A stretch of DNA of 64,000 bases from Sophora flavescens (taxonomy: Eukaryota > Streptophyta > Magnoliopsida > Fabales > Fabaceae). Positions 1-9,916 of the stretch are shown in pieces. Made by a program: the position numbers and the translations under genes. The stretch is taken from positions 99,284,210 through 99,348,209 of the forward strand of contig CM061063.1 of the NCBI GenBank assembly GCA_030762895.1. Reading direction: 5' to 3'. Each line of letters starts with the position of its first letter. Position 1 is the stretch's first letter. The notes beneath the pieces were generated by a model that saw only the letters and a list, made by a program, of their open reading frames with translations, did no database searches and had not been told where the DNA came from.

Positions 1-214
1 AGATCAACGGAGGATATTTACCTTCTGTGGTGATGATCTCGGGAACGCCTGCAGAAATAGCGTCTGGATGAACAGCAATGTTTTCAGTATCTAGTGCACG
101 TAAGTTAATTTTAATTTTATAACTTATTTATTTTTGGTATTTTTCCATTTAATAATTTATTTTAATTTCAATATATATATTATGTAATTAACATCCACAC
201 CTTTTCATATCTTA

Positions 215-1093
215 GGTATCTCCATCGTCTTCAGCTTGATAAGGGCGTTGCATCAGTTTACGGTTTGTTAGATCCGTCAATCCTTCTGCCCGATTTCTTT
301 ACCGATGATGCATTGAGTAAATACTTAGGGAACTTGTTGGGAGACAATCCGAAAGAAATATATCTGGCTCCCTACTGTATGAAAAACCATTGGCAGTTGT
401 TCGTACTTCACCCGTCTAGGCATAGAGTCATATTCTTCTGCTCTCAACACCAAGATCCGCCACCGAAGGTGGTGGATGCTGTAAATAAGTAAGTAACTAA
501 TCTTAAATTTAATTTAAGTTTTAATATCAGTTGTTTTTAGTTTATTACACACATGATATATGAATTTGTTAATTGATCGACATGATTATTTGTTTATGAT
601 AGTATTGAAGGCGAGTAGCATAAGTTGCGCCAACGAGAGAAGTAGGACTTCTAAGGCTAAAGCAAATCCTGTATGGAACATCATAAAGGTTTGGTAGTTT
701 ATTTATCAAATAATTAATATTATAATTACTAATTTATATGTATATTCAACTGACGTTGAAATTAATTTTGTTGGTAGTCTCGATTTCAAATTGACGGGTG
801 GTCGTGCGGCTATTATGTGATGCTTCATATACTGAACATAGTCTCCGCATCTATTACGGATGGATGGAATAAGGTAATATTTAAACAACTTGTTAAATTA
901 TATATTATAGTTTTGAAGATGACTTGCATTGATATTATTGTTATTATTTGAACGTGTCTAGGCATTTATCGACCAATCGCCTATTCAAGAAGATGAGTTA
1001 AGAGACTTGAGGATGCGCTTCGCCGAATTCTTCTTCAAGTATGCGGCTGAAAAAGGAATTGACAAGATACCTCCGCAATACTTAGATAAATAG
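215..1093 (+). pseudogene. Ulp1/C48-type cysteine protease of the CACTA element (3' exons, degraded)
   Basis: The C-terminal part of the Ulp1-like (peptidase C48) ORF common in plant CACTA elements. Four exon-like blocks can be read. About 215-489 encodes the stretch with the catalytic His context NHWQLFVLHP. About 612-690 is a short block ending VWNIIK. About 778-872 carries the catalytic Cys context DGWSCGYYVMLH. About 961-1093 ends PPQYLDK and stop TAG. GT and AG dinucleotides sit near the block edges, so an intron-containing gene is likely. The short block is open in only one frame with no convincing join, so I treat the gene as degraded. In this family the protease partners the TNP2-like transposase, which would lie left of the window. 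Biological substrate is unknown. Confidence 0.7.
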
Positions 1094-1339
1094 TTTTTTT
1101 GTTAGACTTTAGAAACTAATTAATAACATGTATATATATATCCTTAGATTGATAGTTTTGTTTTTTAGACATTGGAACTAAAATTTATTTATATATATAC
1201 ATGGGTTTTGGTTTTAAGTCCTCCCATTGTTCCATTTTTCCTTTGCAATTCTGTAATGTGTGTGATATTCTGTGTTACTGGGATATTTACTGAATGCAGG
1301 GATAGCTGAGGGGAGTGATATTTTAAAACTGAATTTAAA

Positions 1340-1735
1340 AAAAAACTATTAACGTCAGTTGTATGAAACAACTGACGTTAATAGTATTTTATAAAATATA
1401 AAGTACACTATTAACGTCAGTTGTTTACTAAACTGACGTTAAAATTAAACCTTTAACGTCAGTTCTTTATAACCACTGACGTTAGTTTTAACAAAATTAA
1501 CGTCAGTTGTCTTAAAGAACTGACGTTAATAGTTTTATGTTTAACGTCAGTTGTTTAAAAAACCGATGTTAATTTTTACAAAATTAATGTCGGTTTTGTT
1601 AAGGAACTGACGTTAATAGTTTTATATTTAACGTCAGTTCTCAACTGACGTTAAAATATTAACTATTAACGTCGGCTGTATTTACGTCAGTCAGTACTCT
1701 GACGTAAAAAATCAATTTTAACTGACGTAAAAAGC
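1340..1735. repeat. Subterminal repeat array of CACTA family 1 (copy A)
   Basis: Degenerate, closely spaced copies of AACGTCAGTTGT and its reverse complement, often as pairs separated by a few bases so that short hairpins can form. In CACTA elements such subterminal arrays bind the element-encoded TNPA-like protein. The array is directly visible; protein binding is inferred from the superfamily. Confidence 0.8.
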
Positions 1736-1804
1736 ACTTATTGCACTAGTGCTAATTACAATCTGAGAAAAATAGTATGTAAACCAAAGAACGTCGTCTG
1801 CACA

Positions 1805-1975
1805 AGGCGGTATTTCTTCCTTTTTGACACCCCAACGTGTGGCGGTGTTACTTTCGATACCCCTTTTTAGGCGGTATTGCTCTTTTTCGACATCCCAATT
1901 ATATGGGGATGTTACTTTCGATACCCCATTACGGTGGTATTACTTTTCGATACCCCTATCATAGGTGGTATTACA
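1805..1975. repeat. Degenerate ~33-bp tandem repeat (GGCGGTATTAC type)
   Basis: About six imperfect copies of a unit close to GGCGGTATTACTTTCGATAC followed by CCC and a short AT spacer. The copies share the GGYGGTRTT core and the TCGATACCCC tail. No coding frame is sensible through it. It lies at one edge of the putative LTR remnant. Confidence 0.7.
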
Positions 1976-2293
1976 GCAAACATCATCTAACATATTATAA
2001 CTCAAATATGTCATGTCTCATGCATGTAACAAACTATTTTCCACGAATTAAACAAATAAATTTCTCCCAACAACAAGCAATCACGAATATCACAATATAT
2101 CATACATGAATAAGCATCTTACAACATCAATTAATCAACTTATTCCCCTTTTAACAAAAACCCCCAATTTTAGAAATTAGGTTACTGGCAATATGCATCA
2201 AATCAATTAAAAACTCCCAATTTCATATGGTAATTCATTGTCAACACAAACAATCATATATACCATGGAAAAGGTTCGTAAAAAGTATTGTTA

Positions 2294-2665
2294 CTCACCT
2301 CTTGAAGACCTTCAAATAGTTCTAAGCGTTTCCTACTGCGAATCCTAACGCTTGCCAAGAGTTATCATCGTCTTCCTCTTCCTAGACTCCCTCTTCCACA
2401 ACTATCTCTTCTTAATCCTTGAATTTATTCTCTTCTTAGCCATTTCTGAGTTTCTAGGTGTAATTAGGGTTAAAAAATGCTCACCTCTTGAAGACCTCCA
2501 AATAGTTCTAAACGTTTCCTACTGCGAATCCTAACGTTTGCCAAGAGTTATCATCGTCTTCCTCTTCCTAGACTCCCTCTTCCACAACTATCTCTTCTTA
2601 ATCCTTGAATTTCTTCTCTTCTTAGCCATTTCTGAGTTTCTAGGTGTAAATAGGGTTAAAAAATG
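2294..2665. repeat. Tandem duplication, period 186 bp (two copies)
   Basis: Two adjacent near-identical copies starting at 2294 and 2480, both beginning CTCACCTCTTGAAGACC and ending around GGGTTAAAAAATGC. Only a few substitutions separate them, so the duplication is younger than the surrounding repeat. A short open frame crosses it but has no recognisable product. Confidence 0.85.
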
Positions 2666-3375
2666 CACCCTAAGAGTGTTAAGATTCTATTTATAGAGCC
2701 CCCAATAGCCCAAAACGTGTAAAAACGCGCTAAGCCCGCTTACTCTACATATGGTGTTGTATTTCGCACATATCTGAGTTATAGACTTTCAAAAATTTTA
2801 AATTTTATATCGTTGGAAAGATAAAAGAATTGTTTACAACTGTTATGAAGACCACAAAATCTGAAACCGACGTTTAGATAGTCAAAACGTGGATAGAATT
2901 TTAAAAAACGGTTCTGGCGTTGGAACATGAATAGTGTGTACGAATTTGGTCATAACTTGAGCTACAAGAATCCAATTTGGACGAATTTGGTGTCTATGGA
3001 AAGCTAAGAGACAGGGATATATTTCTTATGCAGATCTCAAATTCAAACAAGTTCTCTTTGGTTACGAAATATCCATCTGAAGTTAGGTATCTAGTCATAT
3101 TATGCGAAATTTGGGCTTAAAACACTCAAACTATCTATTTATAATGGGTAACACAGCATGGGCCTTGATATGCTTATGTTTCCTATCATTATTGCCGCAT
3201 TAATTTAGTCCAGGGTAGGTTCTTATCCTTATTTTTATTTTATTTTTTAAAATCAATTTTACATTATTGTGGAACCCACTGGATTTTTATTATAAAGAAA
3301 ACAATTATAATAAACTCTTATACTACCCTTTTTTTTATTAAAATAATTATATTTGAATTTTTAGGATGTTACGGT

Positions 3376-4400
3376 ATCTGTTTAGAGATAGCATTAAATG
3401 CTAGGATCCGTTGAGACTGATAACTTGATATGCTTCATGGAGAAGTGCTCTTATTTATCAGAGGAATGCTCAGAGTAGAGCTGTTATTTCCCTGTTGTAC
3501 TGAAGGTTGCTTTCTGACTTTCCTTCTTTGTACTTGGTTTGAACTTTACAGCAATGTAGTTGACAGAGTACAAAGGTTTATGTTATCGATGGTGTTATGT
3601 TTCTATTCTCAAGAAAAAAAGAGTTAACAATGAAGCAGCAAGGGAAAGAGACATATATTCTTTTGAATTAAATATTCAATCATTTGAAATAAATGCGTTT
3701 AAGCTTAGACGGGTTCACTTTTAATAGCTAGTAGACGAGCAGGTCTTTGGACGTGCATAAATTAACTTATCAGTAAGACGGGTTCGTCTACTGATACTGC
3801 GTCTATAGACTCTTATCTAGTTCCAAGTCTTTGGACTCGCTATACTCAATAGCTCATCTATTGACTTGGCATTTAGTAAGACTTCTCGTCTAATACCAAG
3901 TCTTTGGACTTGTTATTTTTCTGAAGGTTATTTTATTGGCTCGTCTACTTAACTTTTCTTATATTTAGATACTCGTCTACAGAATATTACCTTAGCCAAT
4001 ATTTTAAGACCTTGTCTAGCGATAACTCAAAAATTTTAGCAAAGATAGAAGACTCGTCTAGAGGATCAAGTATAGAATCCGATATGATTCCACAGTAAAG
4101 CGAAACTTATTTTAAGTTTCTTTATCTAGTATCATTCAAATAGTCTTGCAATCTAGAATAAACAAGTGAGATCTTTGACAATATTTTGTAATACAAATTT
4201 AACCTTTTTATTAACATCAAAACTTAAGAGAGTATTTAATCCAAAACCACTTTCGTTCTAACACACACATGAGTTTGTAAATCACTAAATCCATCCATTT
4301 TAGCAACTTGAGGCATCAAACTGCAACTCATTCATTCCCCACATTCACCTTTCCCTTAAACAAATACTTGGGAATGAATGCCAACTGAAATCAATTACAA
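3376..4400. other. Non-coding interval, no gene recognised
   Basis: No supported gene. Between about 3700 and 4080 there is a loose recurrence of short motifs such as AAGTCTTTGGACT and TCGTCTA (for example near 3745, 3830 and 3900), suggesting decayed repeat DNA. Short open frames here have no recognisable product. Confidence 0.4.
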
Positions 4401-4409
4401 GGGAAGGAA

Positions 4410-4800
4410 CTAACATACAATACAAGAAAAGGTTAGTAATGATCGTACCACCATAAAAAATGAAGTTGGACAAGCTGCGGTCTCAGTGTGGCGGTCGTAG
4501 CGGCGTCGAATGGTGTCGCGGCATGGCGGAGGGCGGCGAACGAGGCACCGTGAAGGGGAGACACTTTTTCTCCGTTGCCCCTTGAGACGGCGAATTGGAG
4601 GCAGATGCAATGGTGGAGCGATGGCATCGGCGGGCCTCTGGCGGCGGGAGGCAGGGGGTGGGCGGCGTCACAACGGCAGTGGAGAGACGCATATGTAAAG
4701 TGCGAGGGTTAGTGGGTACATCTGGGTCATTTGGGTTTTCTTTGAACTTTTACTTGTTAAGAGAAGGAAAGGTTTGACGGGGAAGAAAAGGATCGAGAAC
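4410..4800. other. GC-rich island with overlapping short open frames, origin unknown
   Basis: A sharply GC-rich block inside AT-rich DNA, open in several frames on both strands; that pattern is expected by chance in GC-rich DNA. The minus-strand frame from 4692 is rich in Pro, Arg and Ser with no recognised domain. The base composition contrast suggests a captured exon or 5' UTR of another gene, but I cannot name one. Confidence 0.3.
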
Positions 4801-5317
4801 GAAATACAGGGAGGAGAAAAAGCAAAGATAAGAGGTTCACGTGATTAATTTCTGTTTTTTTATTTTTATTTAATTAAAATAATATAATCCATTGGATTAA
4901 ATGATTTTAATGGTCCACATTTGGTGTAAATCTTTGGACTTACACATGATGTTAACGAATCCTATCTATATATGGGATATGATCAGTTGATACCAAGGTG
5001 TCAAATTTAAGTTTAACACCAAATCACAGCCCTTAATTATAATTTAATCTAATGGGTAAAATTAAATCTCACACTTATTCCTTTACCCCTCATGCGTTCT
5101 CTCTCCATCCCTCTCTTCTCTACCATGTCCGCACAACATTCTTAGGTGAGGCCTGAGGGAAGGTACGCTATCCCTTGTTTTTGAGTGCTGCTAATTTGAT
5201 ATACTTTTTCGGACACAAATACGACACCTGTTACAGTAGCGCACAGTAGCACTACTGTAGCAACATTTTTTTTTTTTTTTTTTTAAATTTTGACTTTTTT
5301 TTTTAAAAAAAAAATTA

Positions 5318-5970
5318 TTTCTAAAAAAACCCATTCACCAGATAATGAACTGAATTCACCAGGTATTTGTACATGATTCGCCAGATATTTGCACATACTT
5401 ATCCAAAAAATTTATTTATCAAAAAAACCTATTCACCAGATAATGAACTGAATTCACCAGATATTTATACCCGATTCACCAGATATTTGCACATACTTAA
5501 CCAAAAAAATTATTTCTCAAAAAAACCATTCACCAGATAATGAACTGAATTCATCAGATATTTGTACCCGATTCATCAGATATTTACACATACTTAACAA
5601 AAAAAAATTATTTCTAAAAAAAACTCATTCACCAGATATTTACACATACTTAAACAAAAAATTTATTTATAAAAAAAACACATTCACAAGATAATGAACT
5701 GAATTCACCAGATATTTATACCTGATTCACCATATATTTGCACATACTTAACCACAATTTATTTCTCAAAAAAACCTATTCACCAGATAATGAATTGAAT
5801 TCACCAGATATTTATACCGGATTCACCATATATTTGCACATACTTAATGAAAAAAATTATTTCTCAAAAAAACTAATTCACCAGATAATGAACTGAATTC
5901 ACCATATATTTGTACCCGATTCACCAAATATTTACACATACTTAATAAAAAAATTAATTATAAAAAATTA
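5318..5970. repeat. 97-bp tandem repeat (ACCAGATAATGAACTGAATT type)
   Basis: Six main units plus a partial one. The landmark GATAATGAA occurs at about 5341, 5439, 5536, 5690, 5786 and 5884, giving a period near 97 bp. Each unit holds two or three copies of TTCACCAGATATTT separated by oligo-A tracts. The same phrase with TTAACC in place of TTCACC builds the arms of the foldback MITE at 15431-15752, so the two are related. No coding function. Confidence 0.85.
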
Positions 5971-6447
5971 AATTAAAAAAATCTCTGCTGATGTCGCACG
6001 CAGTCATGCAGCTTCATGATTATCAGTCTGTCAGATTTGTTGGACAGGTCAATCAACCGTATGATATCCGCAAAAGTGTGTCCGTTTTGCTTTTCTGTTT
6101 TTTTTTACAGTTTCTACCTTCCTTTTCTATTTCCCTTATGCTCCAAATCCGAGGTTCCTTTCTCATTTCCAACGCCAATATCCCCACCAAATTGTTGGAT
6201 TTGATAATGTTTATGATGTTGTCGCTTCCTTTAATCACTTATCCGCAAGCGCCTCCACCCTTCGTTATGGTCATCAACAAGGTTTCAGGTGTTATTGTGA
6301 GGATTTGCTAATAATCCCATTGCCACCAATGATAACTTGTTGATTTGGTGTCAACCCTTCCCCACTTGCTATTACCTCATTCCCTTCCTTTTCGCCTTCA
6401 CATATTACAGTCACGCTATCACTGCCGCTCTTGAAGAATTAAAAGAA

Positions 6448-6612
6448 GAAGAACGTTAGCATTACACTCTTCAACATGCTTCTCTTAACACATTTTTTAT
6501 TATTGGGTGGATTTCTTGTGGGACCATATATTTTGGTGGGTCTCACATGAAATTCACCCAATAATAGAAAGTGTGTTGAGGAGGAGTGTGATAAAGAGAA
6601 TGATGCTAACAT
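6448..6612. mobile_element. Foldback MITE (~165 bp)
   Basis: Long imperfect terminal inverted repeats: the left arm begins GTTAGCATTACACTCTTCAA and the right arm is its reverse complement, ending GAATGATGCTAAC. Both arms share the inner ATTATTGGGTG. The element is almost entirely arm, as expected of a MITE. Superfamily was not determined because no target duplication is obvious. Confidence 0.7.
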
Positions 6613-6667
6613 TTTTCTTAAAAGAATCAATCATTCAAGGCCGACGAGTTGTTCCGACATCAGCGGG

Positions 6668-7146
6668 ATTGAAAAGCCCAAGGCTAACCCCGCATAGAGT
6701 TCACCCAATTATGAAAGTCTATAATAAAATCATTTTCATATAATGTTTAACTAAACTTGTTAAGTATCTTCCTATAATATTCAGAATGCATTTGTAAGAT
6801 TCACCGTGTTTTATTATAAAAAAATTTGTTCTGAGTTCAACTTCAAAATTTATTTTATTGATGAGGTCATAAATTGCATTGAATAATTATGAATTGAAAA
6901 AAACAACATTTGCTTATTCTCATAATTATTCAATGCAATATATGACCTCATCAATAAAATAAATTTTGAAGTTGAACCCAGAACAATTTTTTATAATAAA
7001 ACAAAGTGAATCTTATAAACGCATTCTGAAGATTACAAGAAGATACTTAACAAGTTTAATTAAACATTATATGAAAATAATTTTATTATGATAGACTTTG
7101 ATATTTGGGTGAACTCTCTGCAGGGTTTGCCTTGGGCTTTTCAATA
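6668..7146. mobile_element. Large foldback element (two ~225-bp arms)
   Basis: A near-perfect palindrome. The left arm starts ATTGAAAAGCCCAAGGC and runs through the phrase GATGAGGTCATAAATTGCAT; the right arm repeats this in reverse complement to 7146. The centre lies near 6906 with a loop of about 25 bases. The flanking arms differ by scattered substitutions only. No coding content. Non-autonomous foldback transposon or MITE. Confidence 0.8.
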
Positions 7147-7285
7147 GACAAGCACTTTCTCTCTCTCACGTGACTCGTTAATTGGAGGTATATTATTGGC
7201 ATCAGATTTAAATATGATCAATAGTTAATATGAGGTGTAAGAGGTGCAAACCTATTTTGGAGTAAGTTGATCCCTCCTCATCTAA

Positions 7286-7781
7286 TATAGGGAAAAATAT
7301 AAATATCATCCCTAAACTTTAGCTTATTTGTAAATAGATACTTTCAACTATTTTTTTTCTTTCCAATTAGTCCTTAAACTTCTACTATTTGTGAAATCAA
7401 TTCTTCAACTATTTTTTCGTCTCAATTAATCCTTAAACTTCTGATATTAATAAAGTTAACCCTTCTGTTAACTCTCAATTAGATCACTAACGATGAATAA
7501 ATTCAATCGTTCATTTTGCTTAAGTCTAATCCATTGATTGTATTTCTTAAATTTTTTACTTTTTTGTAAAAAAAATAACAACAAAGTCTTCAGGCTTTTT
7601 GGTTGAAGGATTCATTTTATTATTAATAGTAGTTTAAGGATTAATTAGAATGAAAAATTAGGTGAAGGACCGATCTTATTAATAGCGATAGTTTAAGGAC
7701 TAATTTGGAAGAAAAAATATTTTATGGTTCCTTTTTATAAATGGACTAAAGTTTAGAGGGTCTTGATGATTTTTCCCTATA
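7286..7781. mobile_element. MITE with TAGGGAAAAAT termini
   Basis: Termini TATAGGGAAAAATATAAA on the left and the reverse complement of TATAGGGAAAAATCATC on the right. Internal halves also show inverted similarity (CCTAAACTTTAG against CTAAAGTTTAG). About 496 bp, non-coding. Confidence 0.7.
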
Positions 7782-8576
7782 ATTAATATATATTAAATTT
7801 ACCAACCAAAAAGGTTTGGTACTTATTTGTTTTTACTTTAAAAAATTTATAAACTTTTCTTACCACATACATTCTCATTACTTGTTTTAAGTGTTTTCTT
7901 AACTCTTCTTTATCCATCCTTGTGTTTTCAATGTAAGCCATACTCATTAATGATCCTGAGAGTTGATGGAGATCATTTTTCTTTTTTCTTATTTTATTTT
8001 TATTGGTGATGAATCCTTACCAATGCATCTTATAGTAGTGTTGTAAGTGATGTTATAAGCGTTTAATGAACTTTTTGATTCATGTAAATATGTAAGTTTC
8101 GGTTTTAGTTCCTACAGTACCTTTTGTTGGTTTTGTCACCGTGATTTTATAACTTTTGATTTTAGTATCTCTCCGATGATCTTAAGTGCTAACGGAATGT
8201 CGCATCAGCCTAAATATTGGAATTTAAAGACACTAGGCATTTTTTTTCATATTTTTTATTTTTTTTAAATATTGATATTAATTATTATTGCGTGACAACC
8301 TACCTGGCTCTAAACAATAATATTTAGGCTGATGTGGCGGTGCTGACGTGGCACTCTGTTTGTCAAGTTAGCACTTAACAATAGGTAGAGGTTGGAATAG
8401 GTCAGGCCGCTGGTCGGGGGCCTATGGCTTAGCCTATTTAAGGCCTAGCTCGACCTAACCTATTTAGTAAAAAGGCCAGGTCAAGGCTTTTTAAAAAGTC
8501 TACATAGCTAAAGAGGTTAGGCCTAAGGCTTTAAAAAAGTCTATTGGACCTATCAGGCCAACCTATTTGACACATA

Positions 8577-8578
<2 letters not shown>

Positions 8579-8637
<59 letters not shown>
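8579..8637. repeat. (TA)n microsatellite
   Basis: About 29 uninterrupted TA dinucleotides. Confidence 0.95.
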
Positions 8638-8643
<6 letters not shown>

Positions 8644-9525
8644 TGATATATTATTATATTATTTATAAAATTTGAAAGTAAAAGCATATTGTCCATATAG
8701 TGGTCCACTTGTCTATTTGCAAGAGAAGGCTTATAACCTATTTATAAGCGGAGATATATTTAAAGCTCTTGTTGACAAGTAGGTTTTTAAAAAGCTTTCA
8801 GATCGGATCAGACTTTAAAATAGGCAGGCTCAGGTCTCAAAAATGGGACCTTCTTTTTTTAAAAAAAAAAAACTCCAATACACCGCAAAAACTTTAAAAA
8901 AGTTTAAGATCTCCAAAATACCCCTAATTATTTCCGGTTCCTTCCCTCCCCAAATTATCTTTTTCTTTCCATCTGATGCCACCGTTTCACCTTCTCATTC
9001 TCTCCTTTTCTTCCATTTTTTCCGGTTCTCATTTCCACCATAGAACTATACGGGTGTTGCATCTTCGTCGTCCAGGTTCTTCTCTTCTTCCCCTTTCTCT
9101 GCGTTCAGTAATTGGGTTTCCCTCATTATTTATCAGAAGAGATCTCACCTTAGTCCCAAGTGGAAGTTCAGAGAGAAGATCGAAAAATGGACGAAGAAGA
9201 AAGGGTTCAAGCAAATGGAGAATCCAACACAACAAAGACCATTTCTCCTCTCGAATATGATTTTGCCAACAACATCCTTTCTTTCTCTCAGTAATTTTCC
9301 ACTTCTTTCTCCTAATTTTGTTTGCACCACCACAATCACAACCCTCTGATCGTTAGGCGAAGCAACAACCTTCTTCCTCCCCCTACATTGTTGAGATTGT
9401 TAACTGCGATGGCGTTGAAATTTACATGGAGGCCTTGAGGTAGATGTACTGTAATAAGGATAATAGGAAGATGCTCATTAGAGAAGATGTTTCCAGAGTT
9501 CTTGGTTTCTTGTTTCTTTACCCTT

Positions 9526-9836
9526 TGTTGAAGTTTTGTTAATTCAGTTAGTTAGTCAGTTAGTTAGTTATTTGAAGAGTTAAAGTGTTAGTTAGATAGC
9601 TTGATGTGCAAGCTGGTTGGTTAGTTGTAGAAGTCTATAAATAGACTTGGGGTTGTGATCAATTGTGTAGAGAATGTGTAAAAAAAGTAGAAAGTGAATA
9701 TAGTGCAGTGGCAAAAAATTTTCAGAAACAGATTTTCTATTCCTTCCATCCCTTTCATTCTCTCTGCAGCATCTTTTTATTTCTTTCTTTCTTTCACTGC
9801 TGTGTTTTCAAGTGTGTGTGCGCCTTTGTTCCAACA
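9526..9836 (+). repeat. Copia 5' LTR (311 bp)
   Basis: Begins TGTTGAAGTTTTGTTAATTC and ends CCTTTGTTCCAACA. It contains a TATAAATA box at 9636-9643 in the U3/R region and a pyrimidine-rich R/U5. Nearly identical to the 3' copy at 14104-14407, differing by a few substitutions and small indels in the A and CTTT tracts. Confidence 0.95.
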
Positions 9837-9852
9837 TTTGGTATCTAGAGCT
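9837..9852 (+). promoter_or_regulatory. Copia primer binding site
   Basis: TTTGGTATCTAGAGCT follows the LTR directly. It is close to the TGGTATCAGAGC complement of the initiator tRNA-Met 3' end used by most plant copia elements, with one inserted or altered base. Confidence 0.75.
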
Positions 9853-9916
9853 TTGTGAGATCCTGAGAAATAGTGTTCTTGGTTGAAAGATCTTGTTGCA
9901 AATCGTGGCAACAACC

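Larger units (their letters stand above)
1..1751 (+). mobile_element. CACTA (En/Spm) transposon, 3' end (family 1, copy A)
   Basis: The right end of a CACTA DNA transposon, running in from outside the window. It finishes with the inverted form of the CACTA terminus, TTGCACTAGTG, at 1741-1751; the next three bases (CTA) would be the 3-bp target duplication. From about 1350 to 1730 there are around a dozen subterminal motifs of the type AACGTCAGTT in both orientations, the usual binding-site array of this superfamily. Just inside lies a decayed Ulp1-like protease gene. The same terminus and subterminal array reappear in inverted orientation at 63411-64000. The superfamily call is firm; the other end lies outside the window. 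Confidence 0.85.
1800..3375 (-). mobile_element. Probable Ty3/gypsy LTR remnant (chromovirus/Tekay-like)
   Basis: A stretch with no coding capacity that reads like a retrotransposon LTR on the minus strand. Near 3365-3373 the minus strand carries GTAACATCC, close to the TGTAACATCC start of many Tekay-type LTRs. The stretch contains AT-rich U3-like sequence, a tandem duplication, and lines resembling legume Tekay LTRs, from memory only. No internal gag-pol domain is present, so it would be a solo or truncated LTR. Boundaries are approximate and the lineage is an inference. Confidence 0.4.

Noticed and set aside
1340..1735. Regularly spaced short repeats resembling a CRISPR array
   Set aside because: The motifs occur in both orientations with variable spacing, adjacent to a CACTA terminus in plant DNA; they are subterminal transposon repeats.
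4410..4777. Five overlapping open frames on both strands
   Set aside because: GC-rich sequence is open by chance in many frames; no domain, start context or splice structure supports a protein.
5318..5970. Direct repeats with spacers, CRISPR-like
   Set aside because: Period of 97 bp with repeated spacers and oligo-A tracts; a minisatellite.
5991..6311. Plus-strand 106-aa open frame next to the 97-bp repeat
   Set aside because: Hydrophobic low-complexity translation with no recognised domain, promoter or splice signal.
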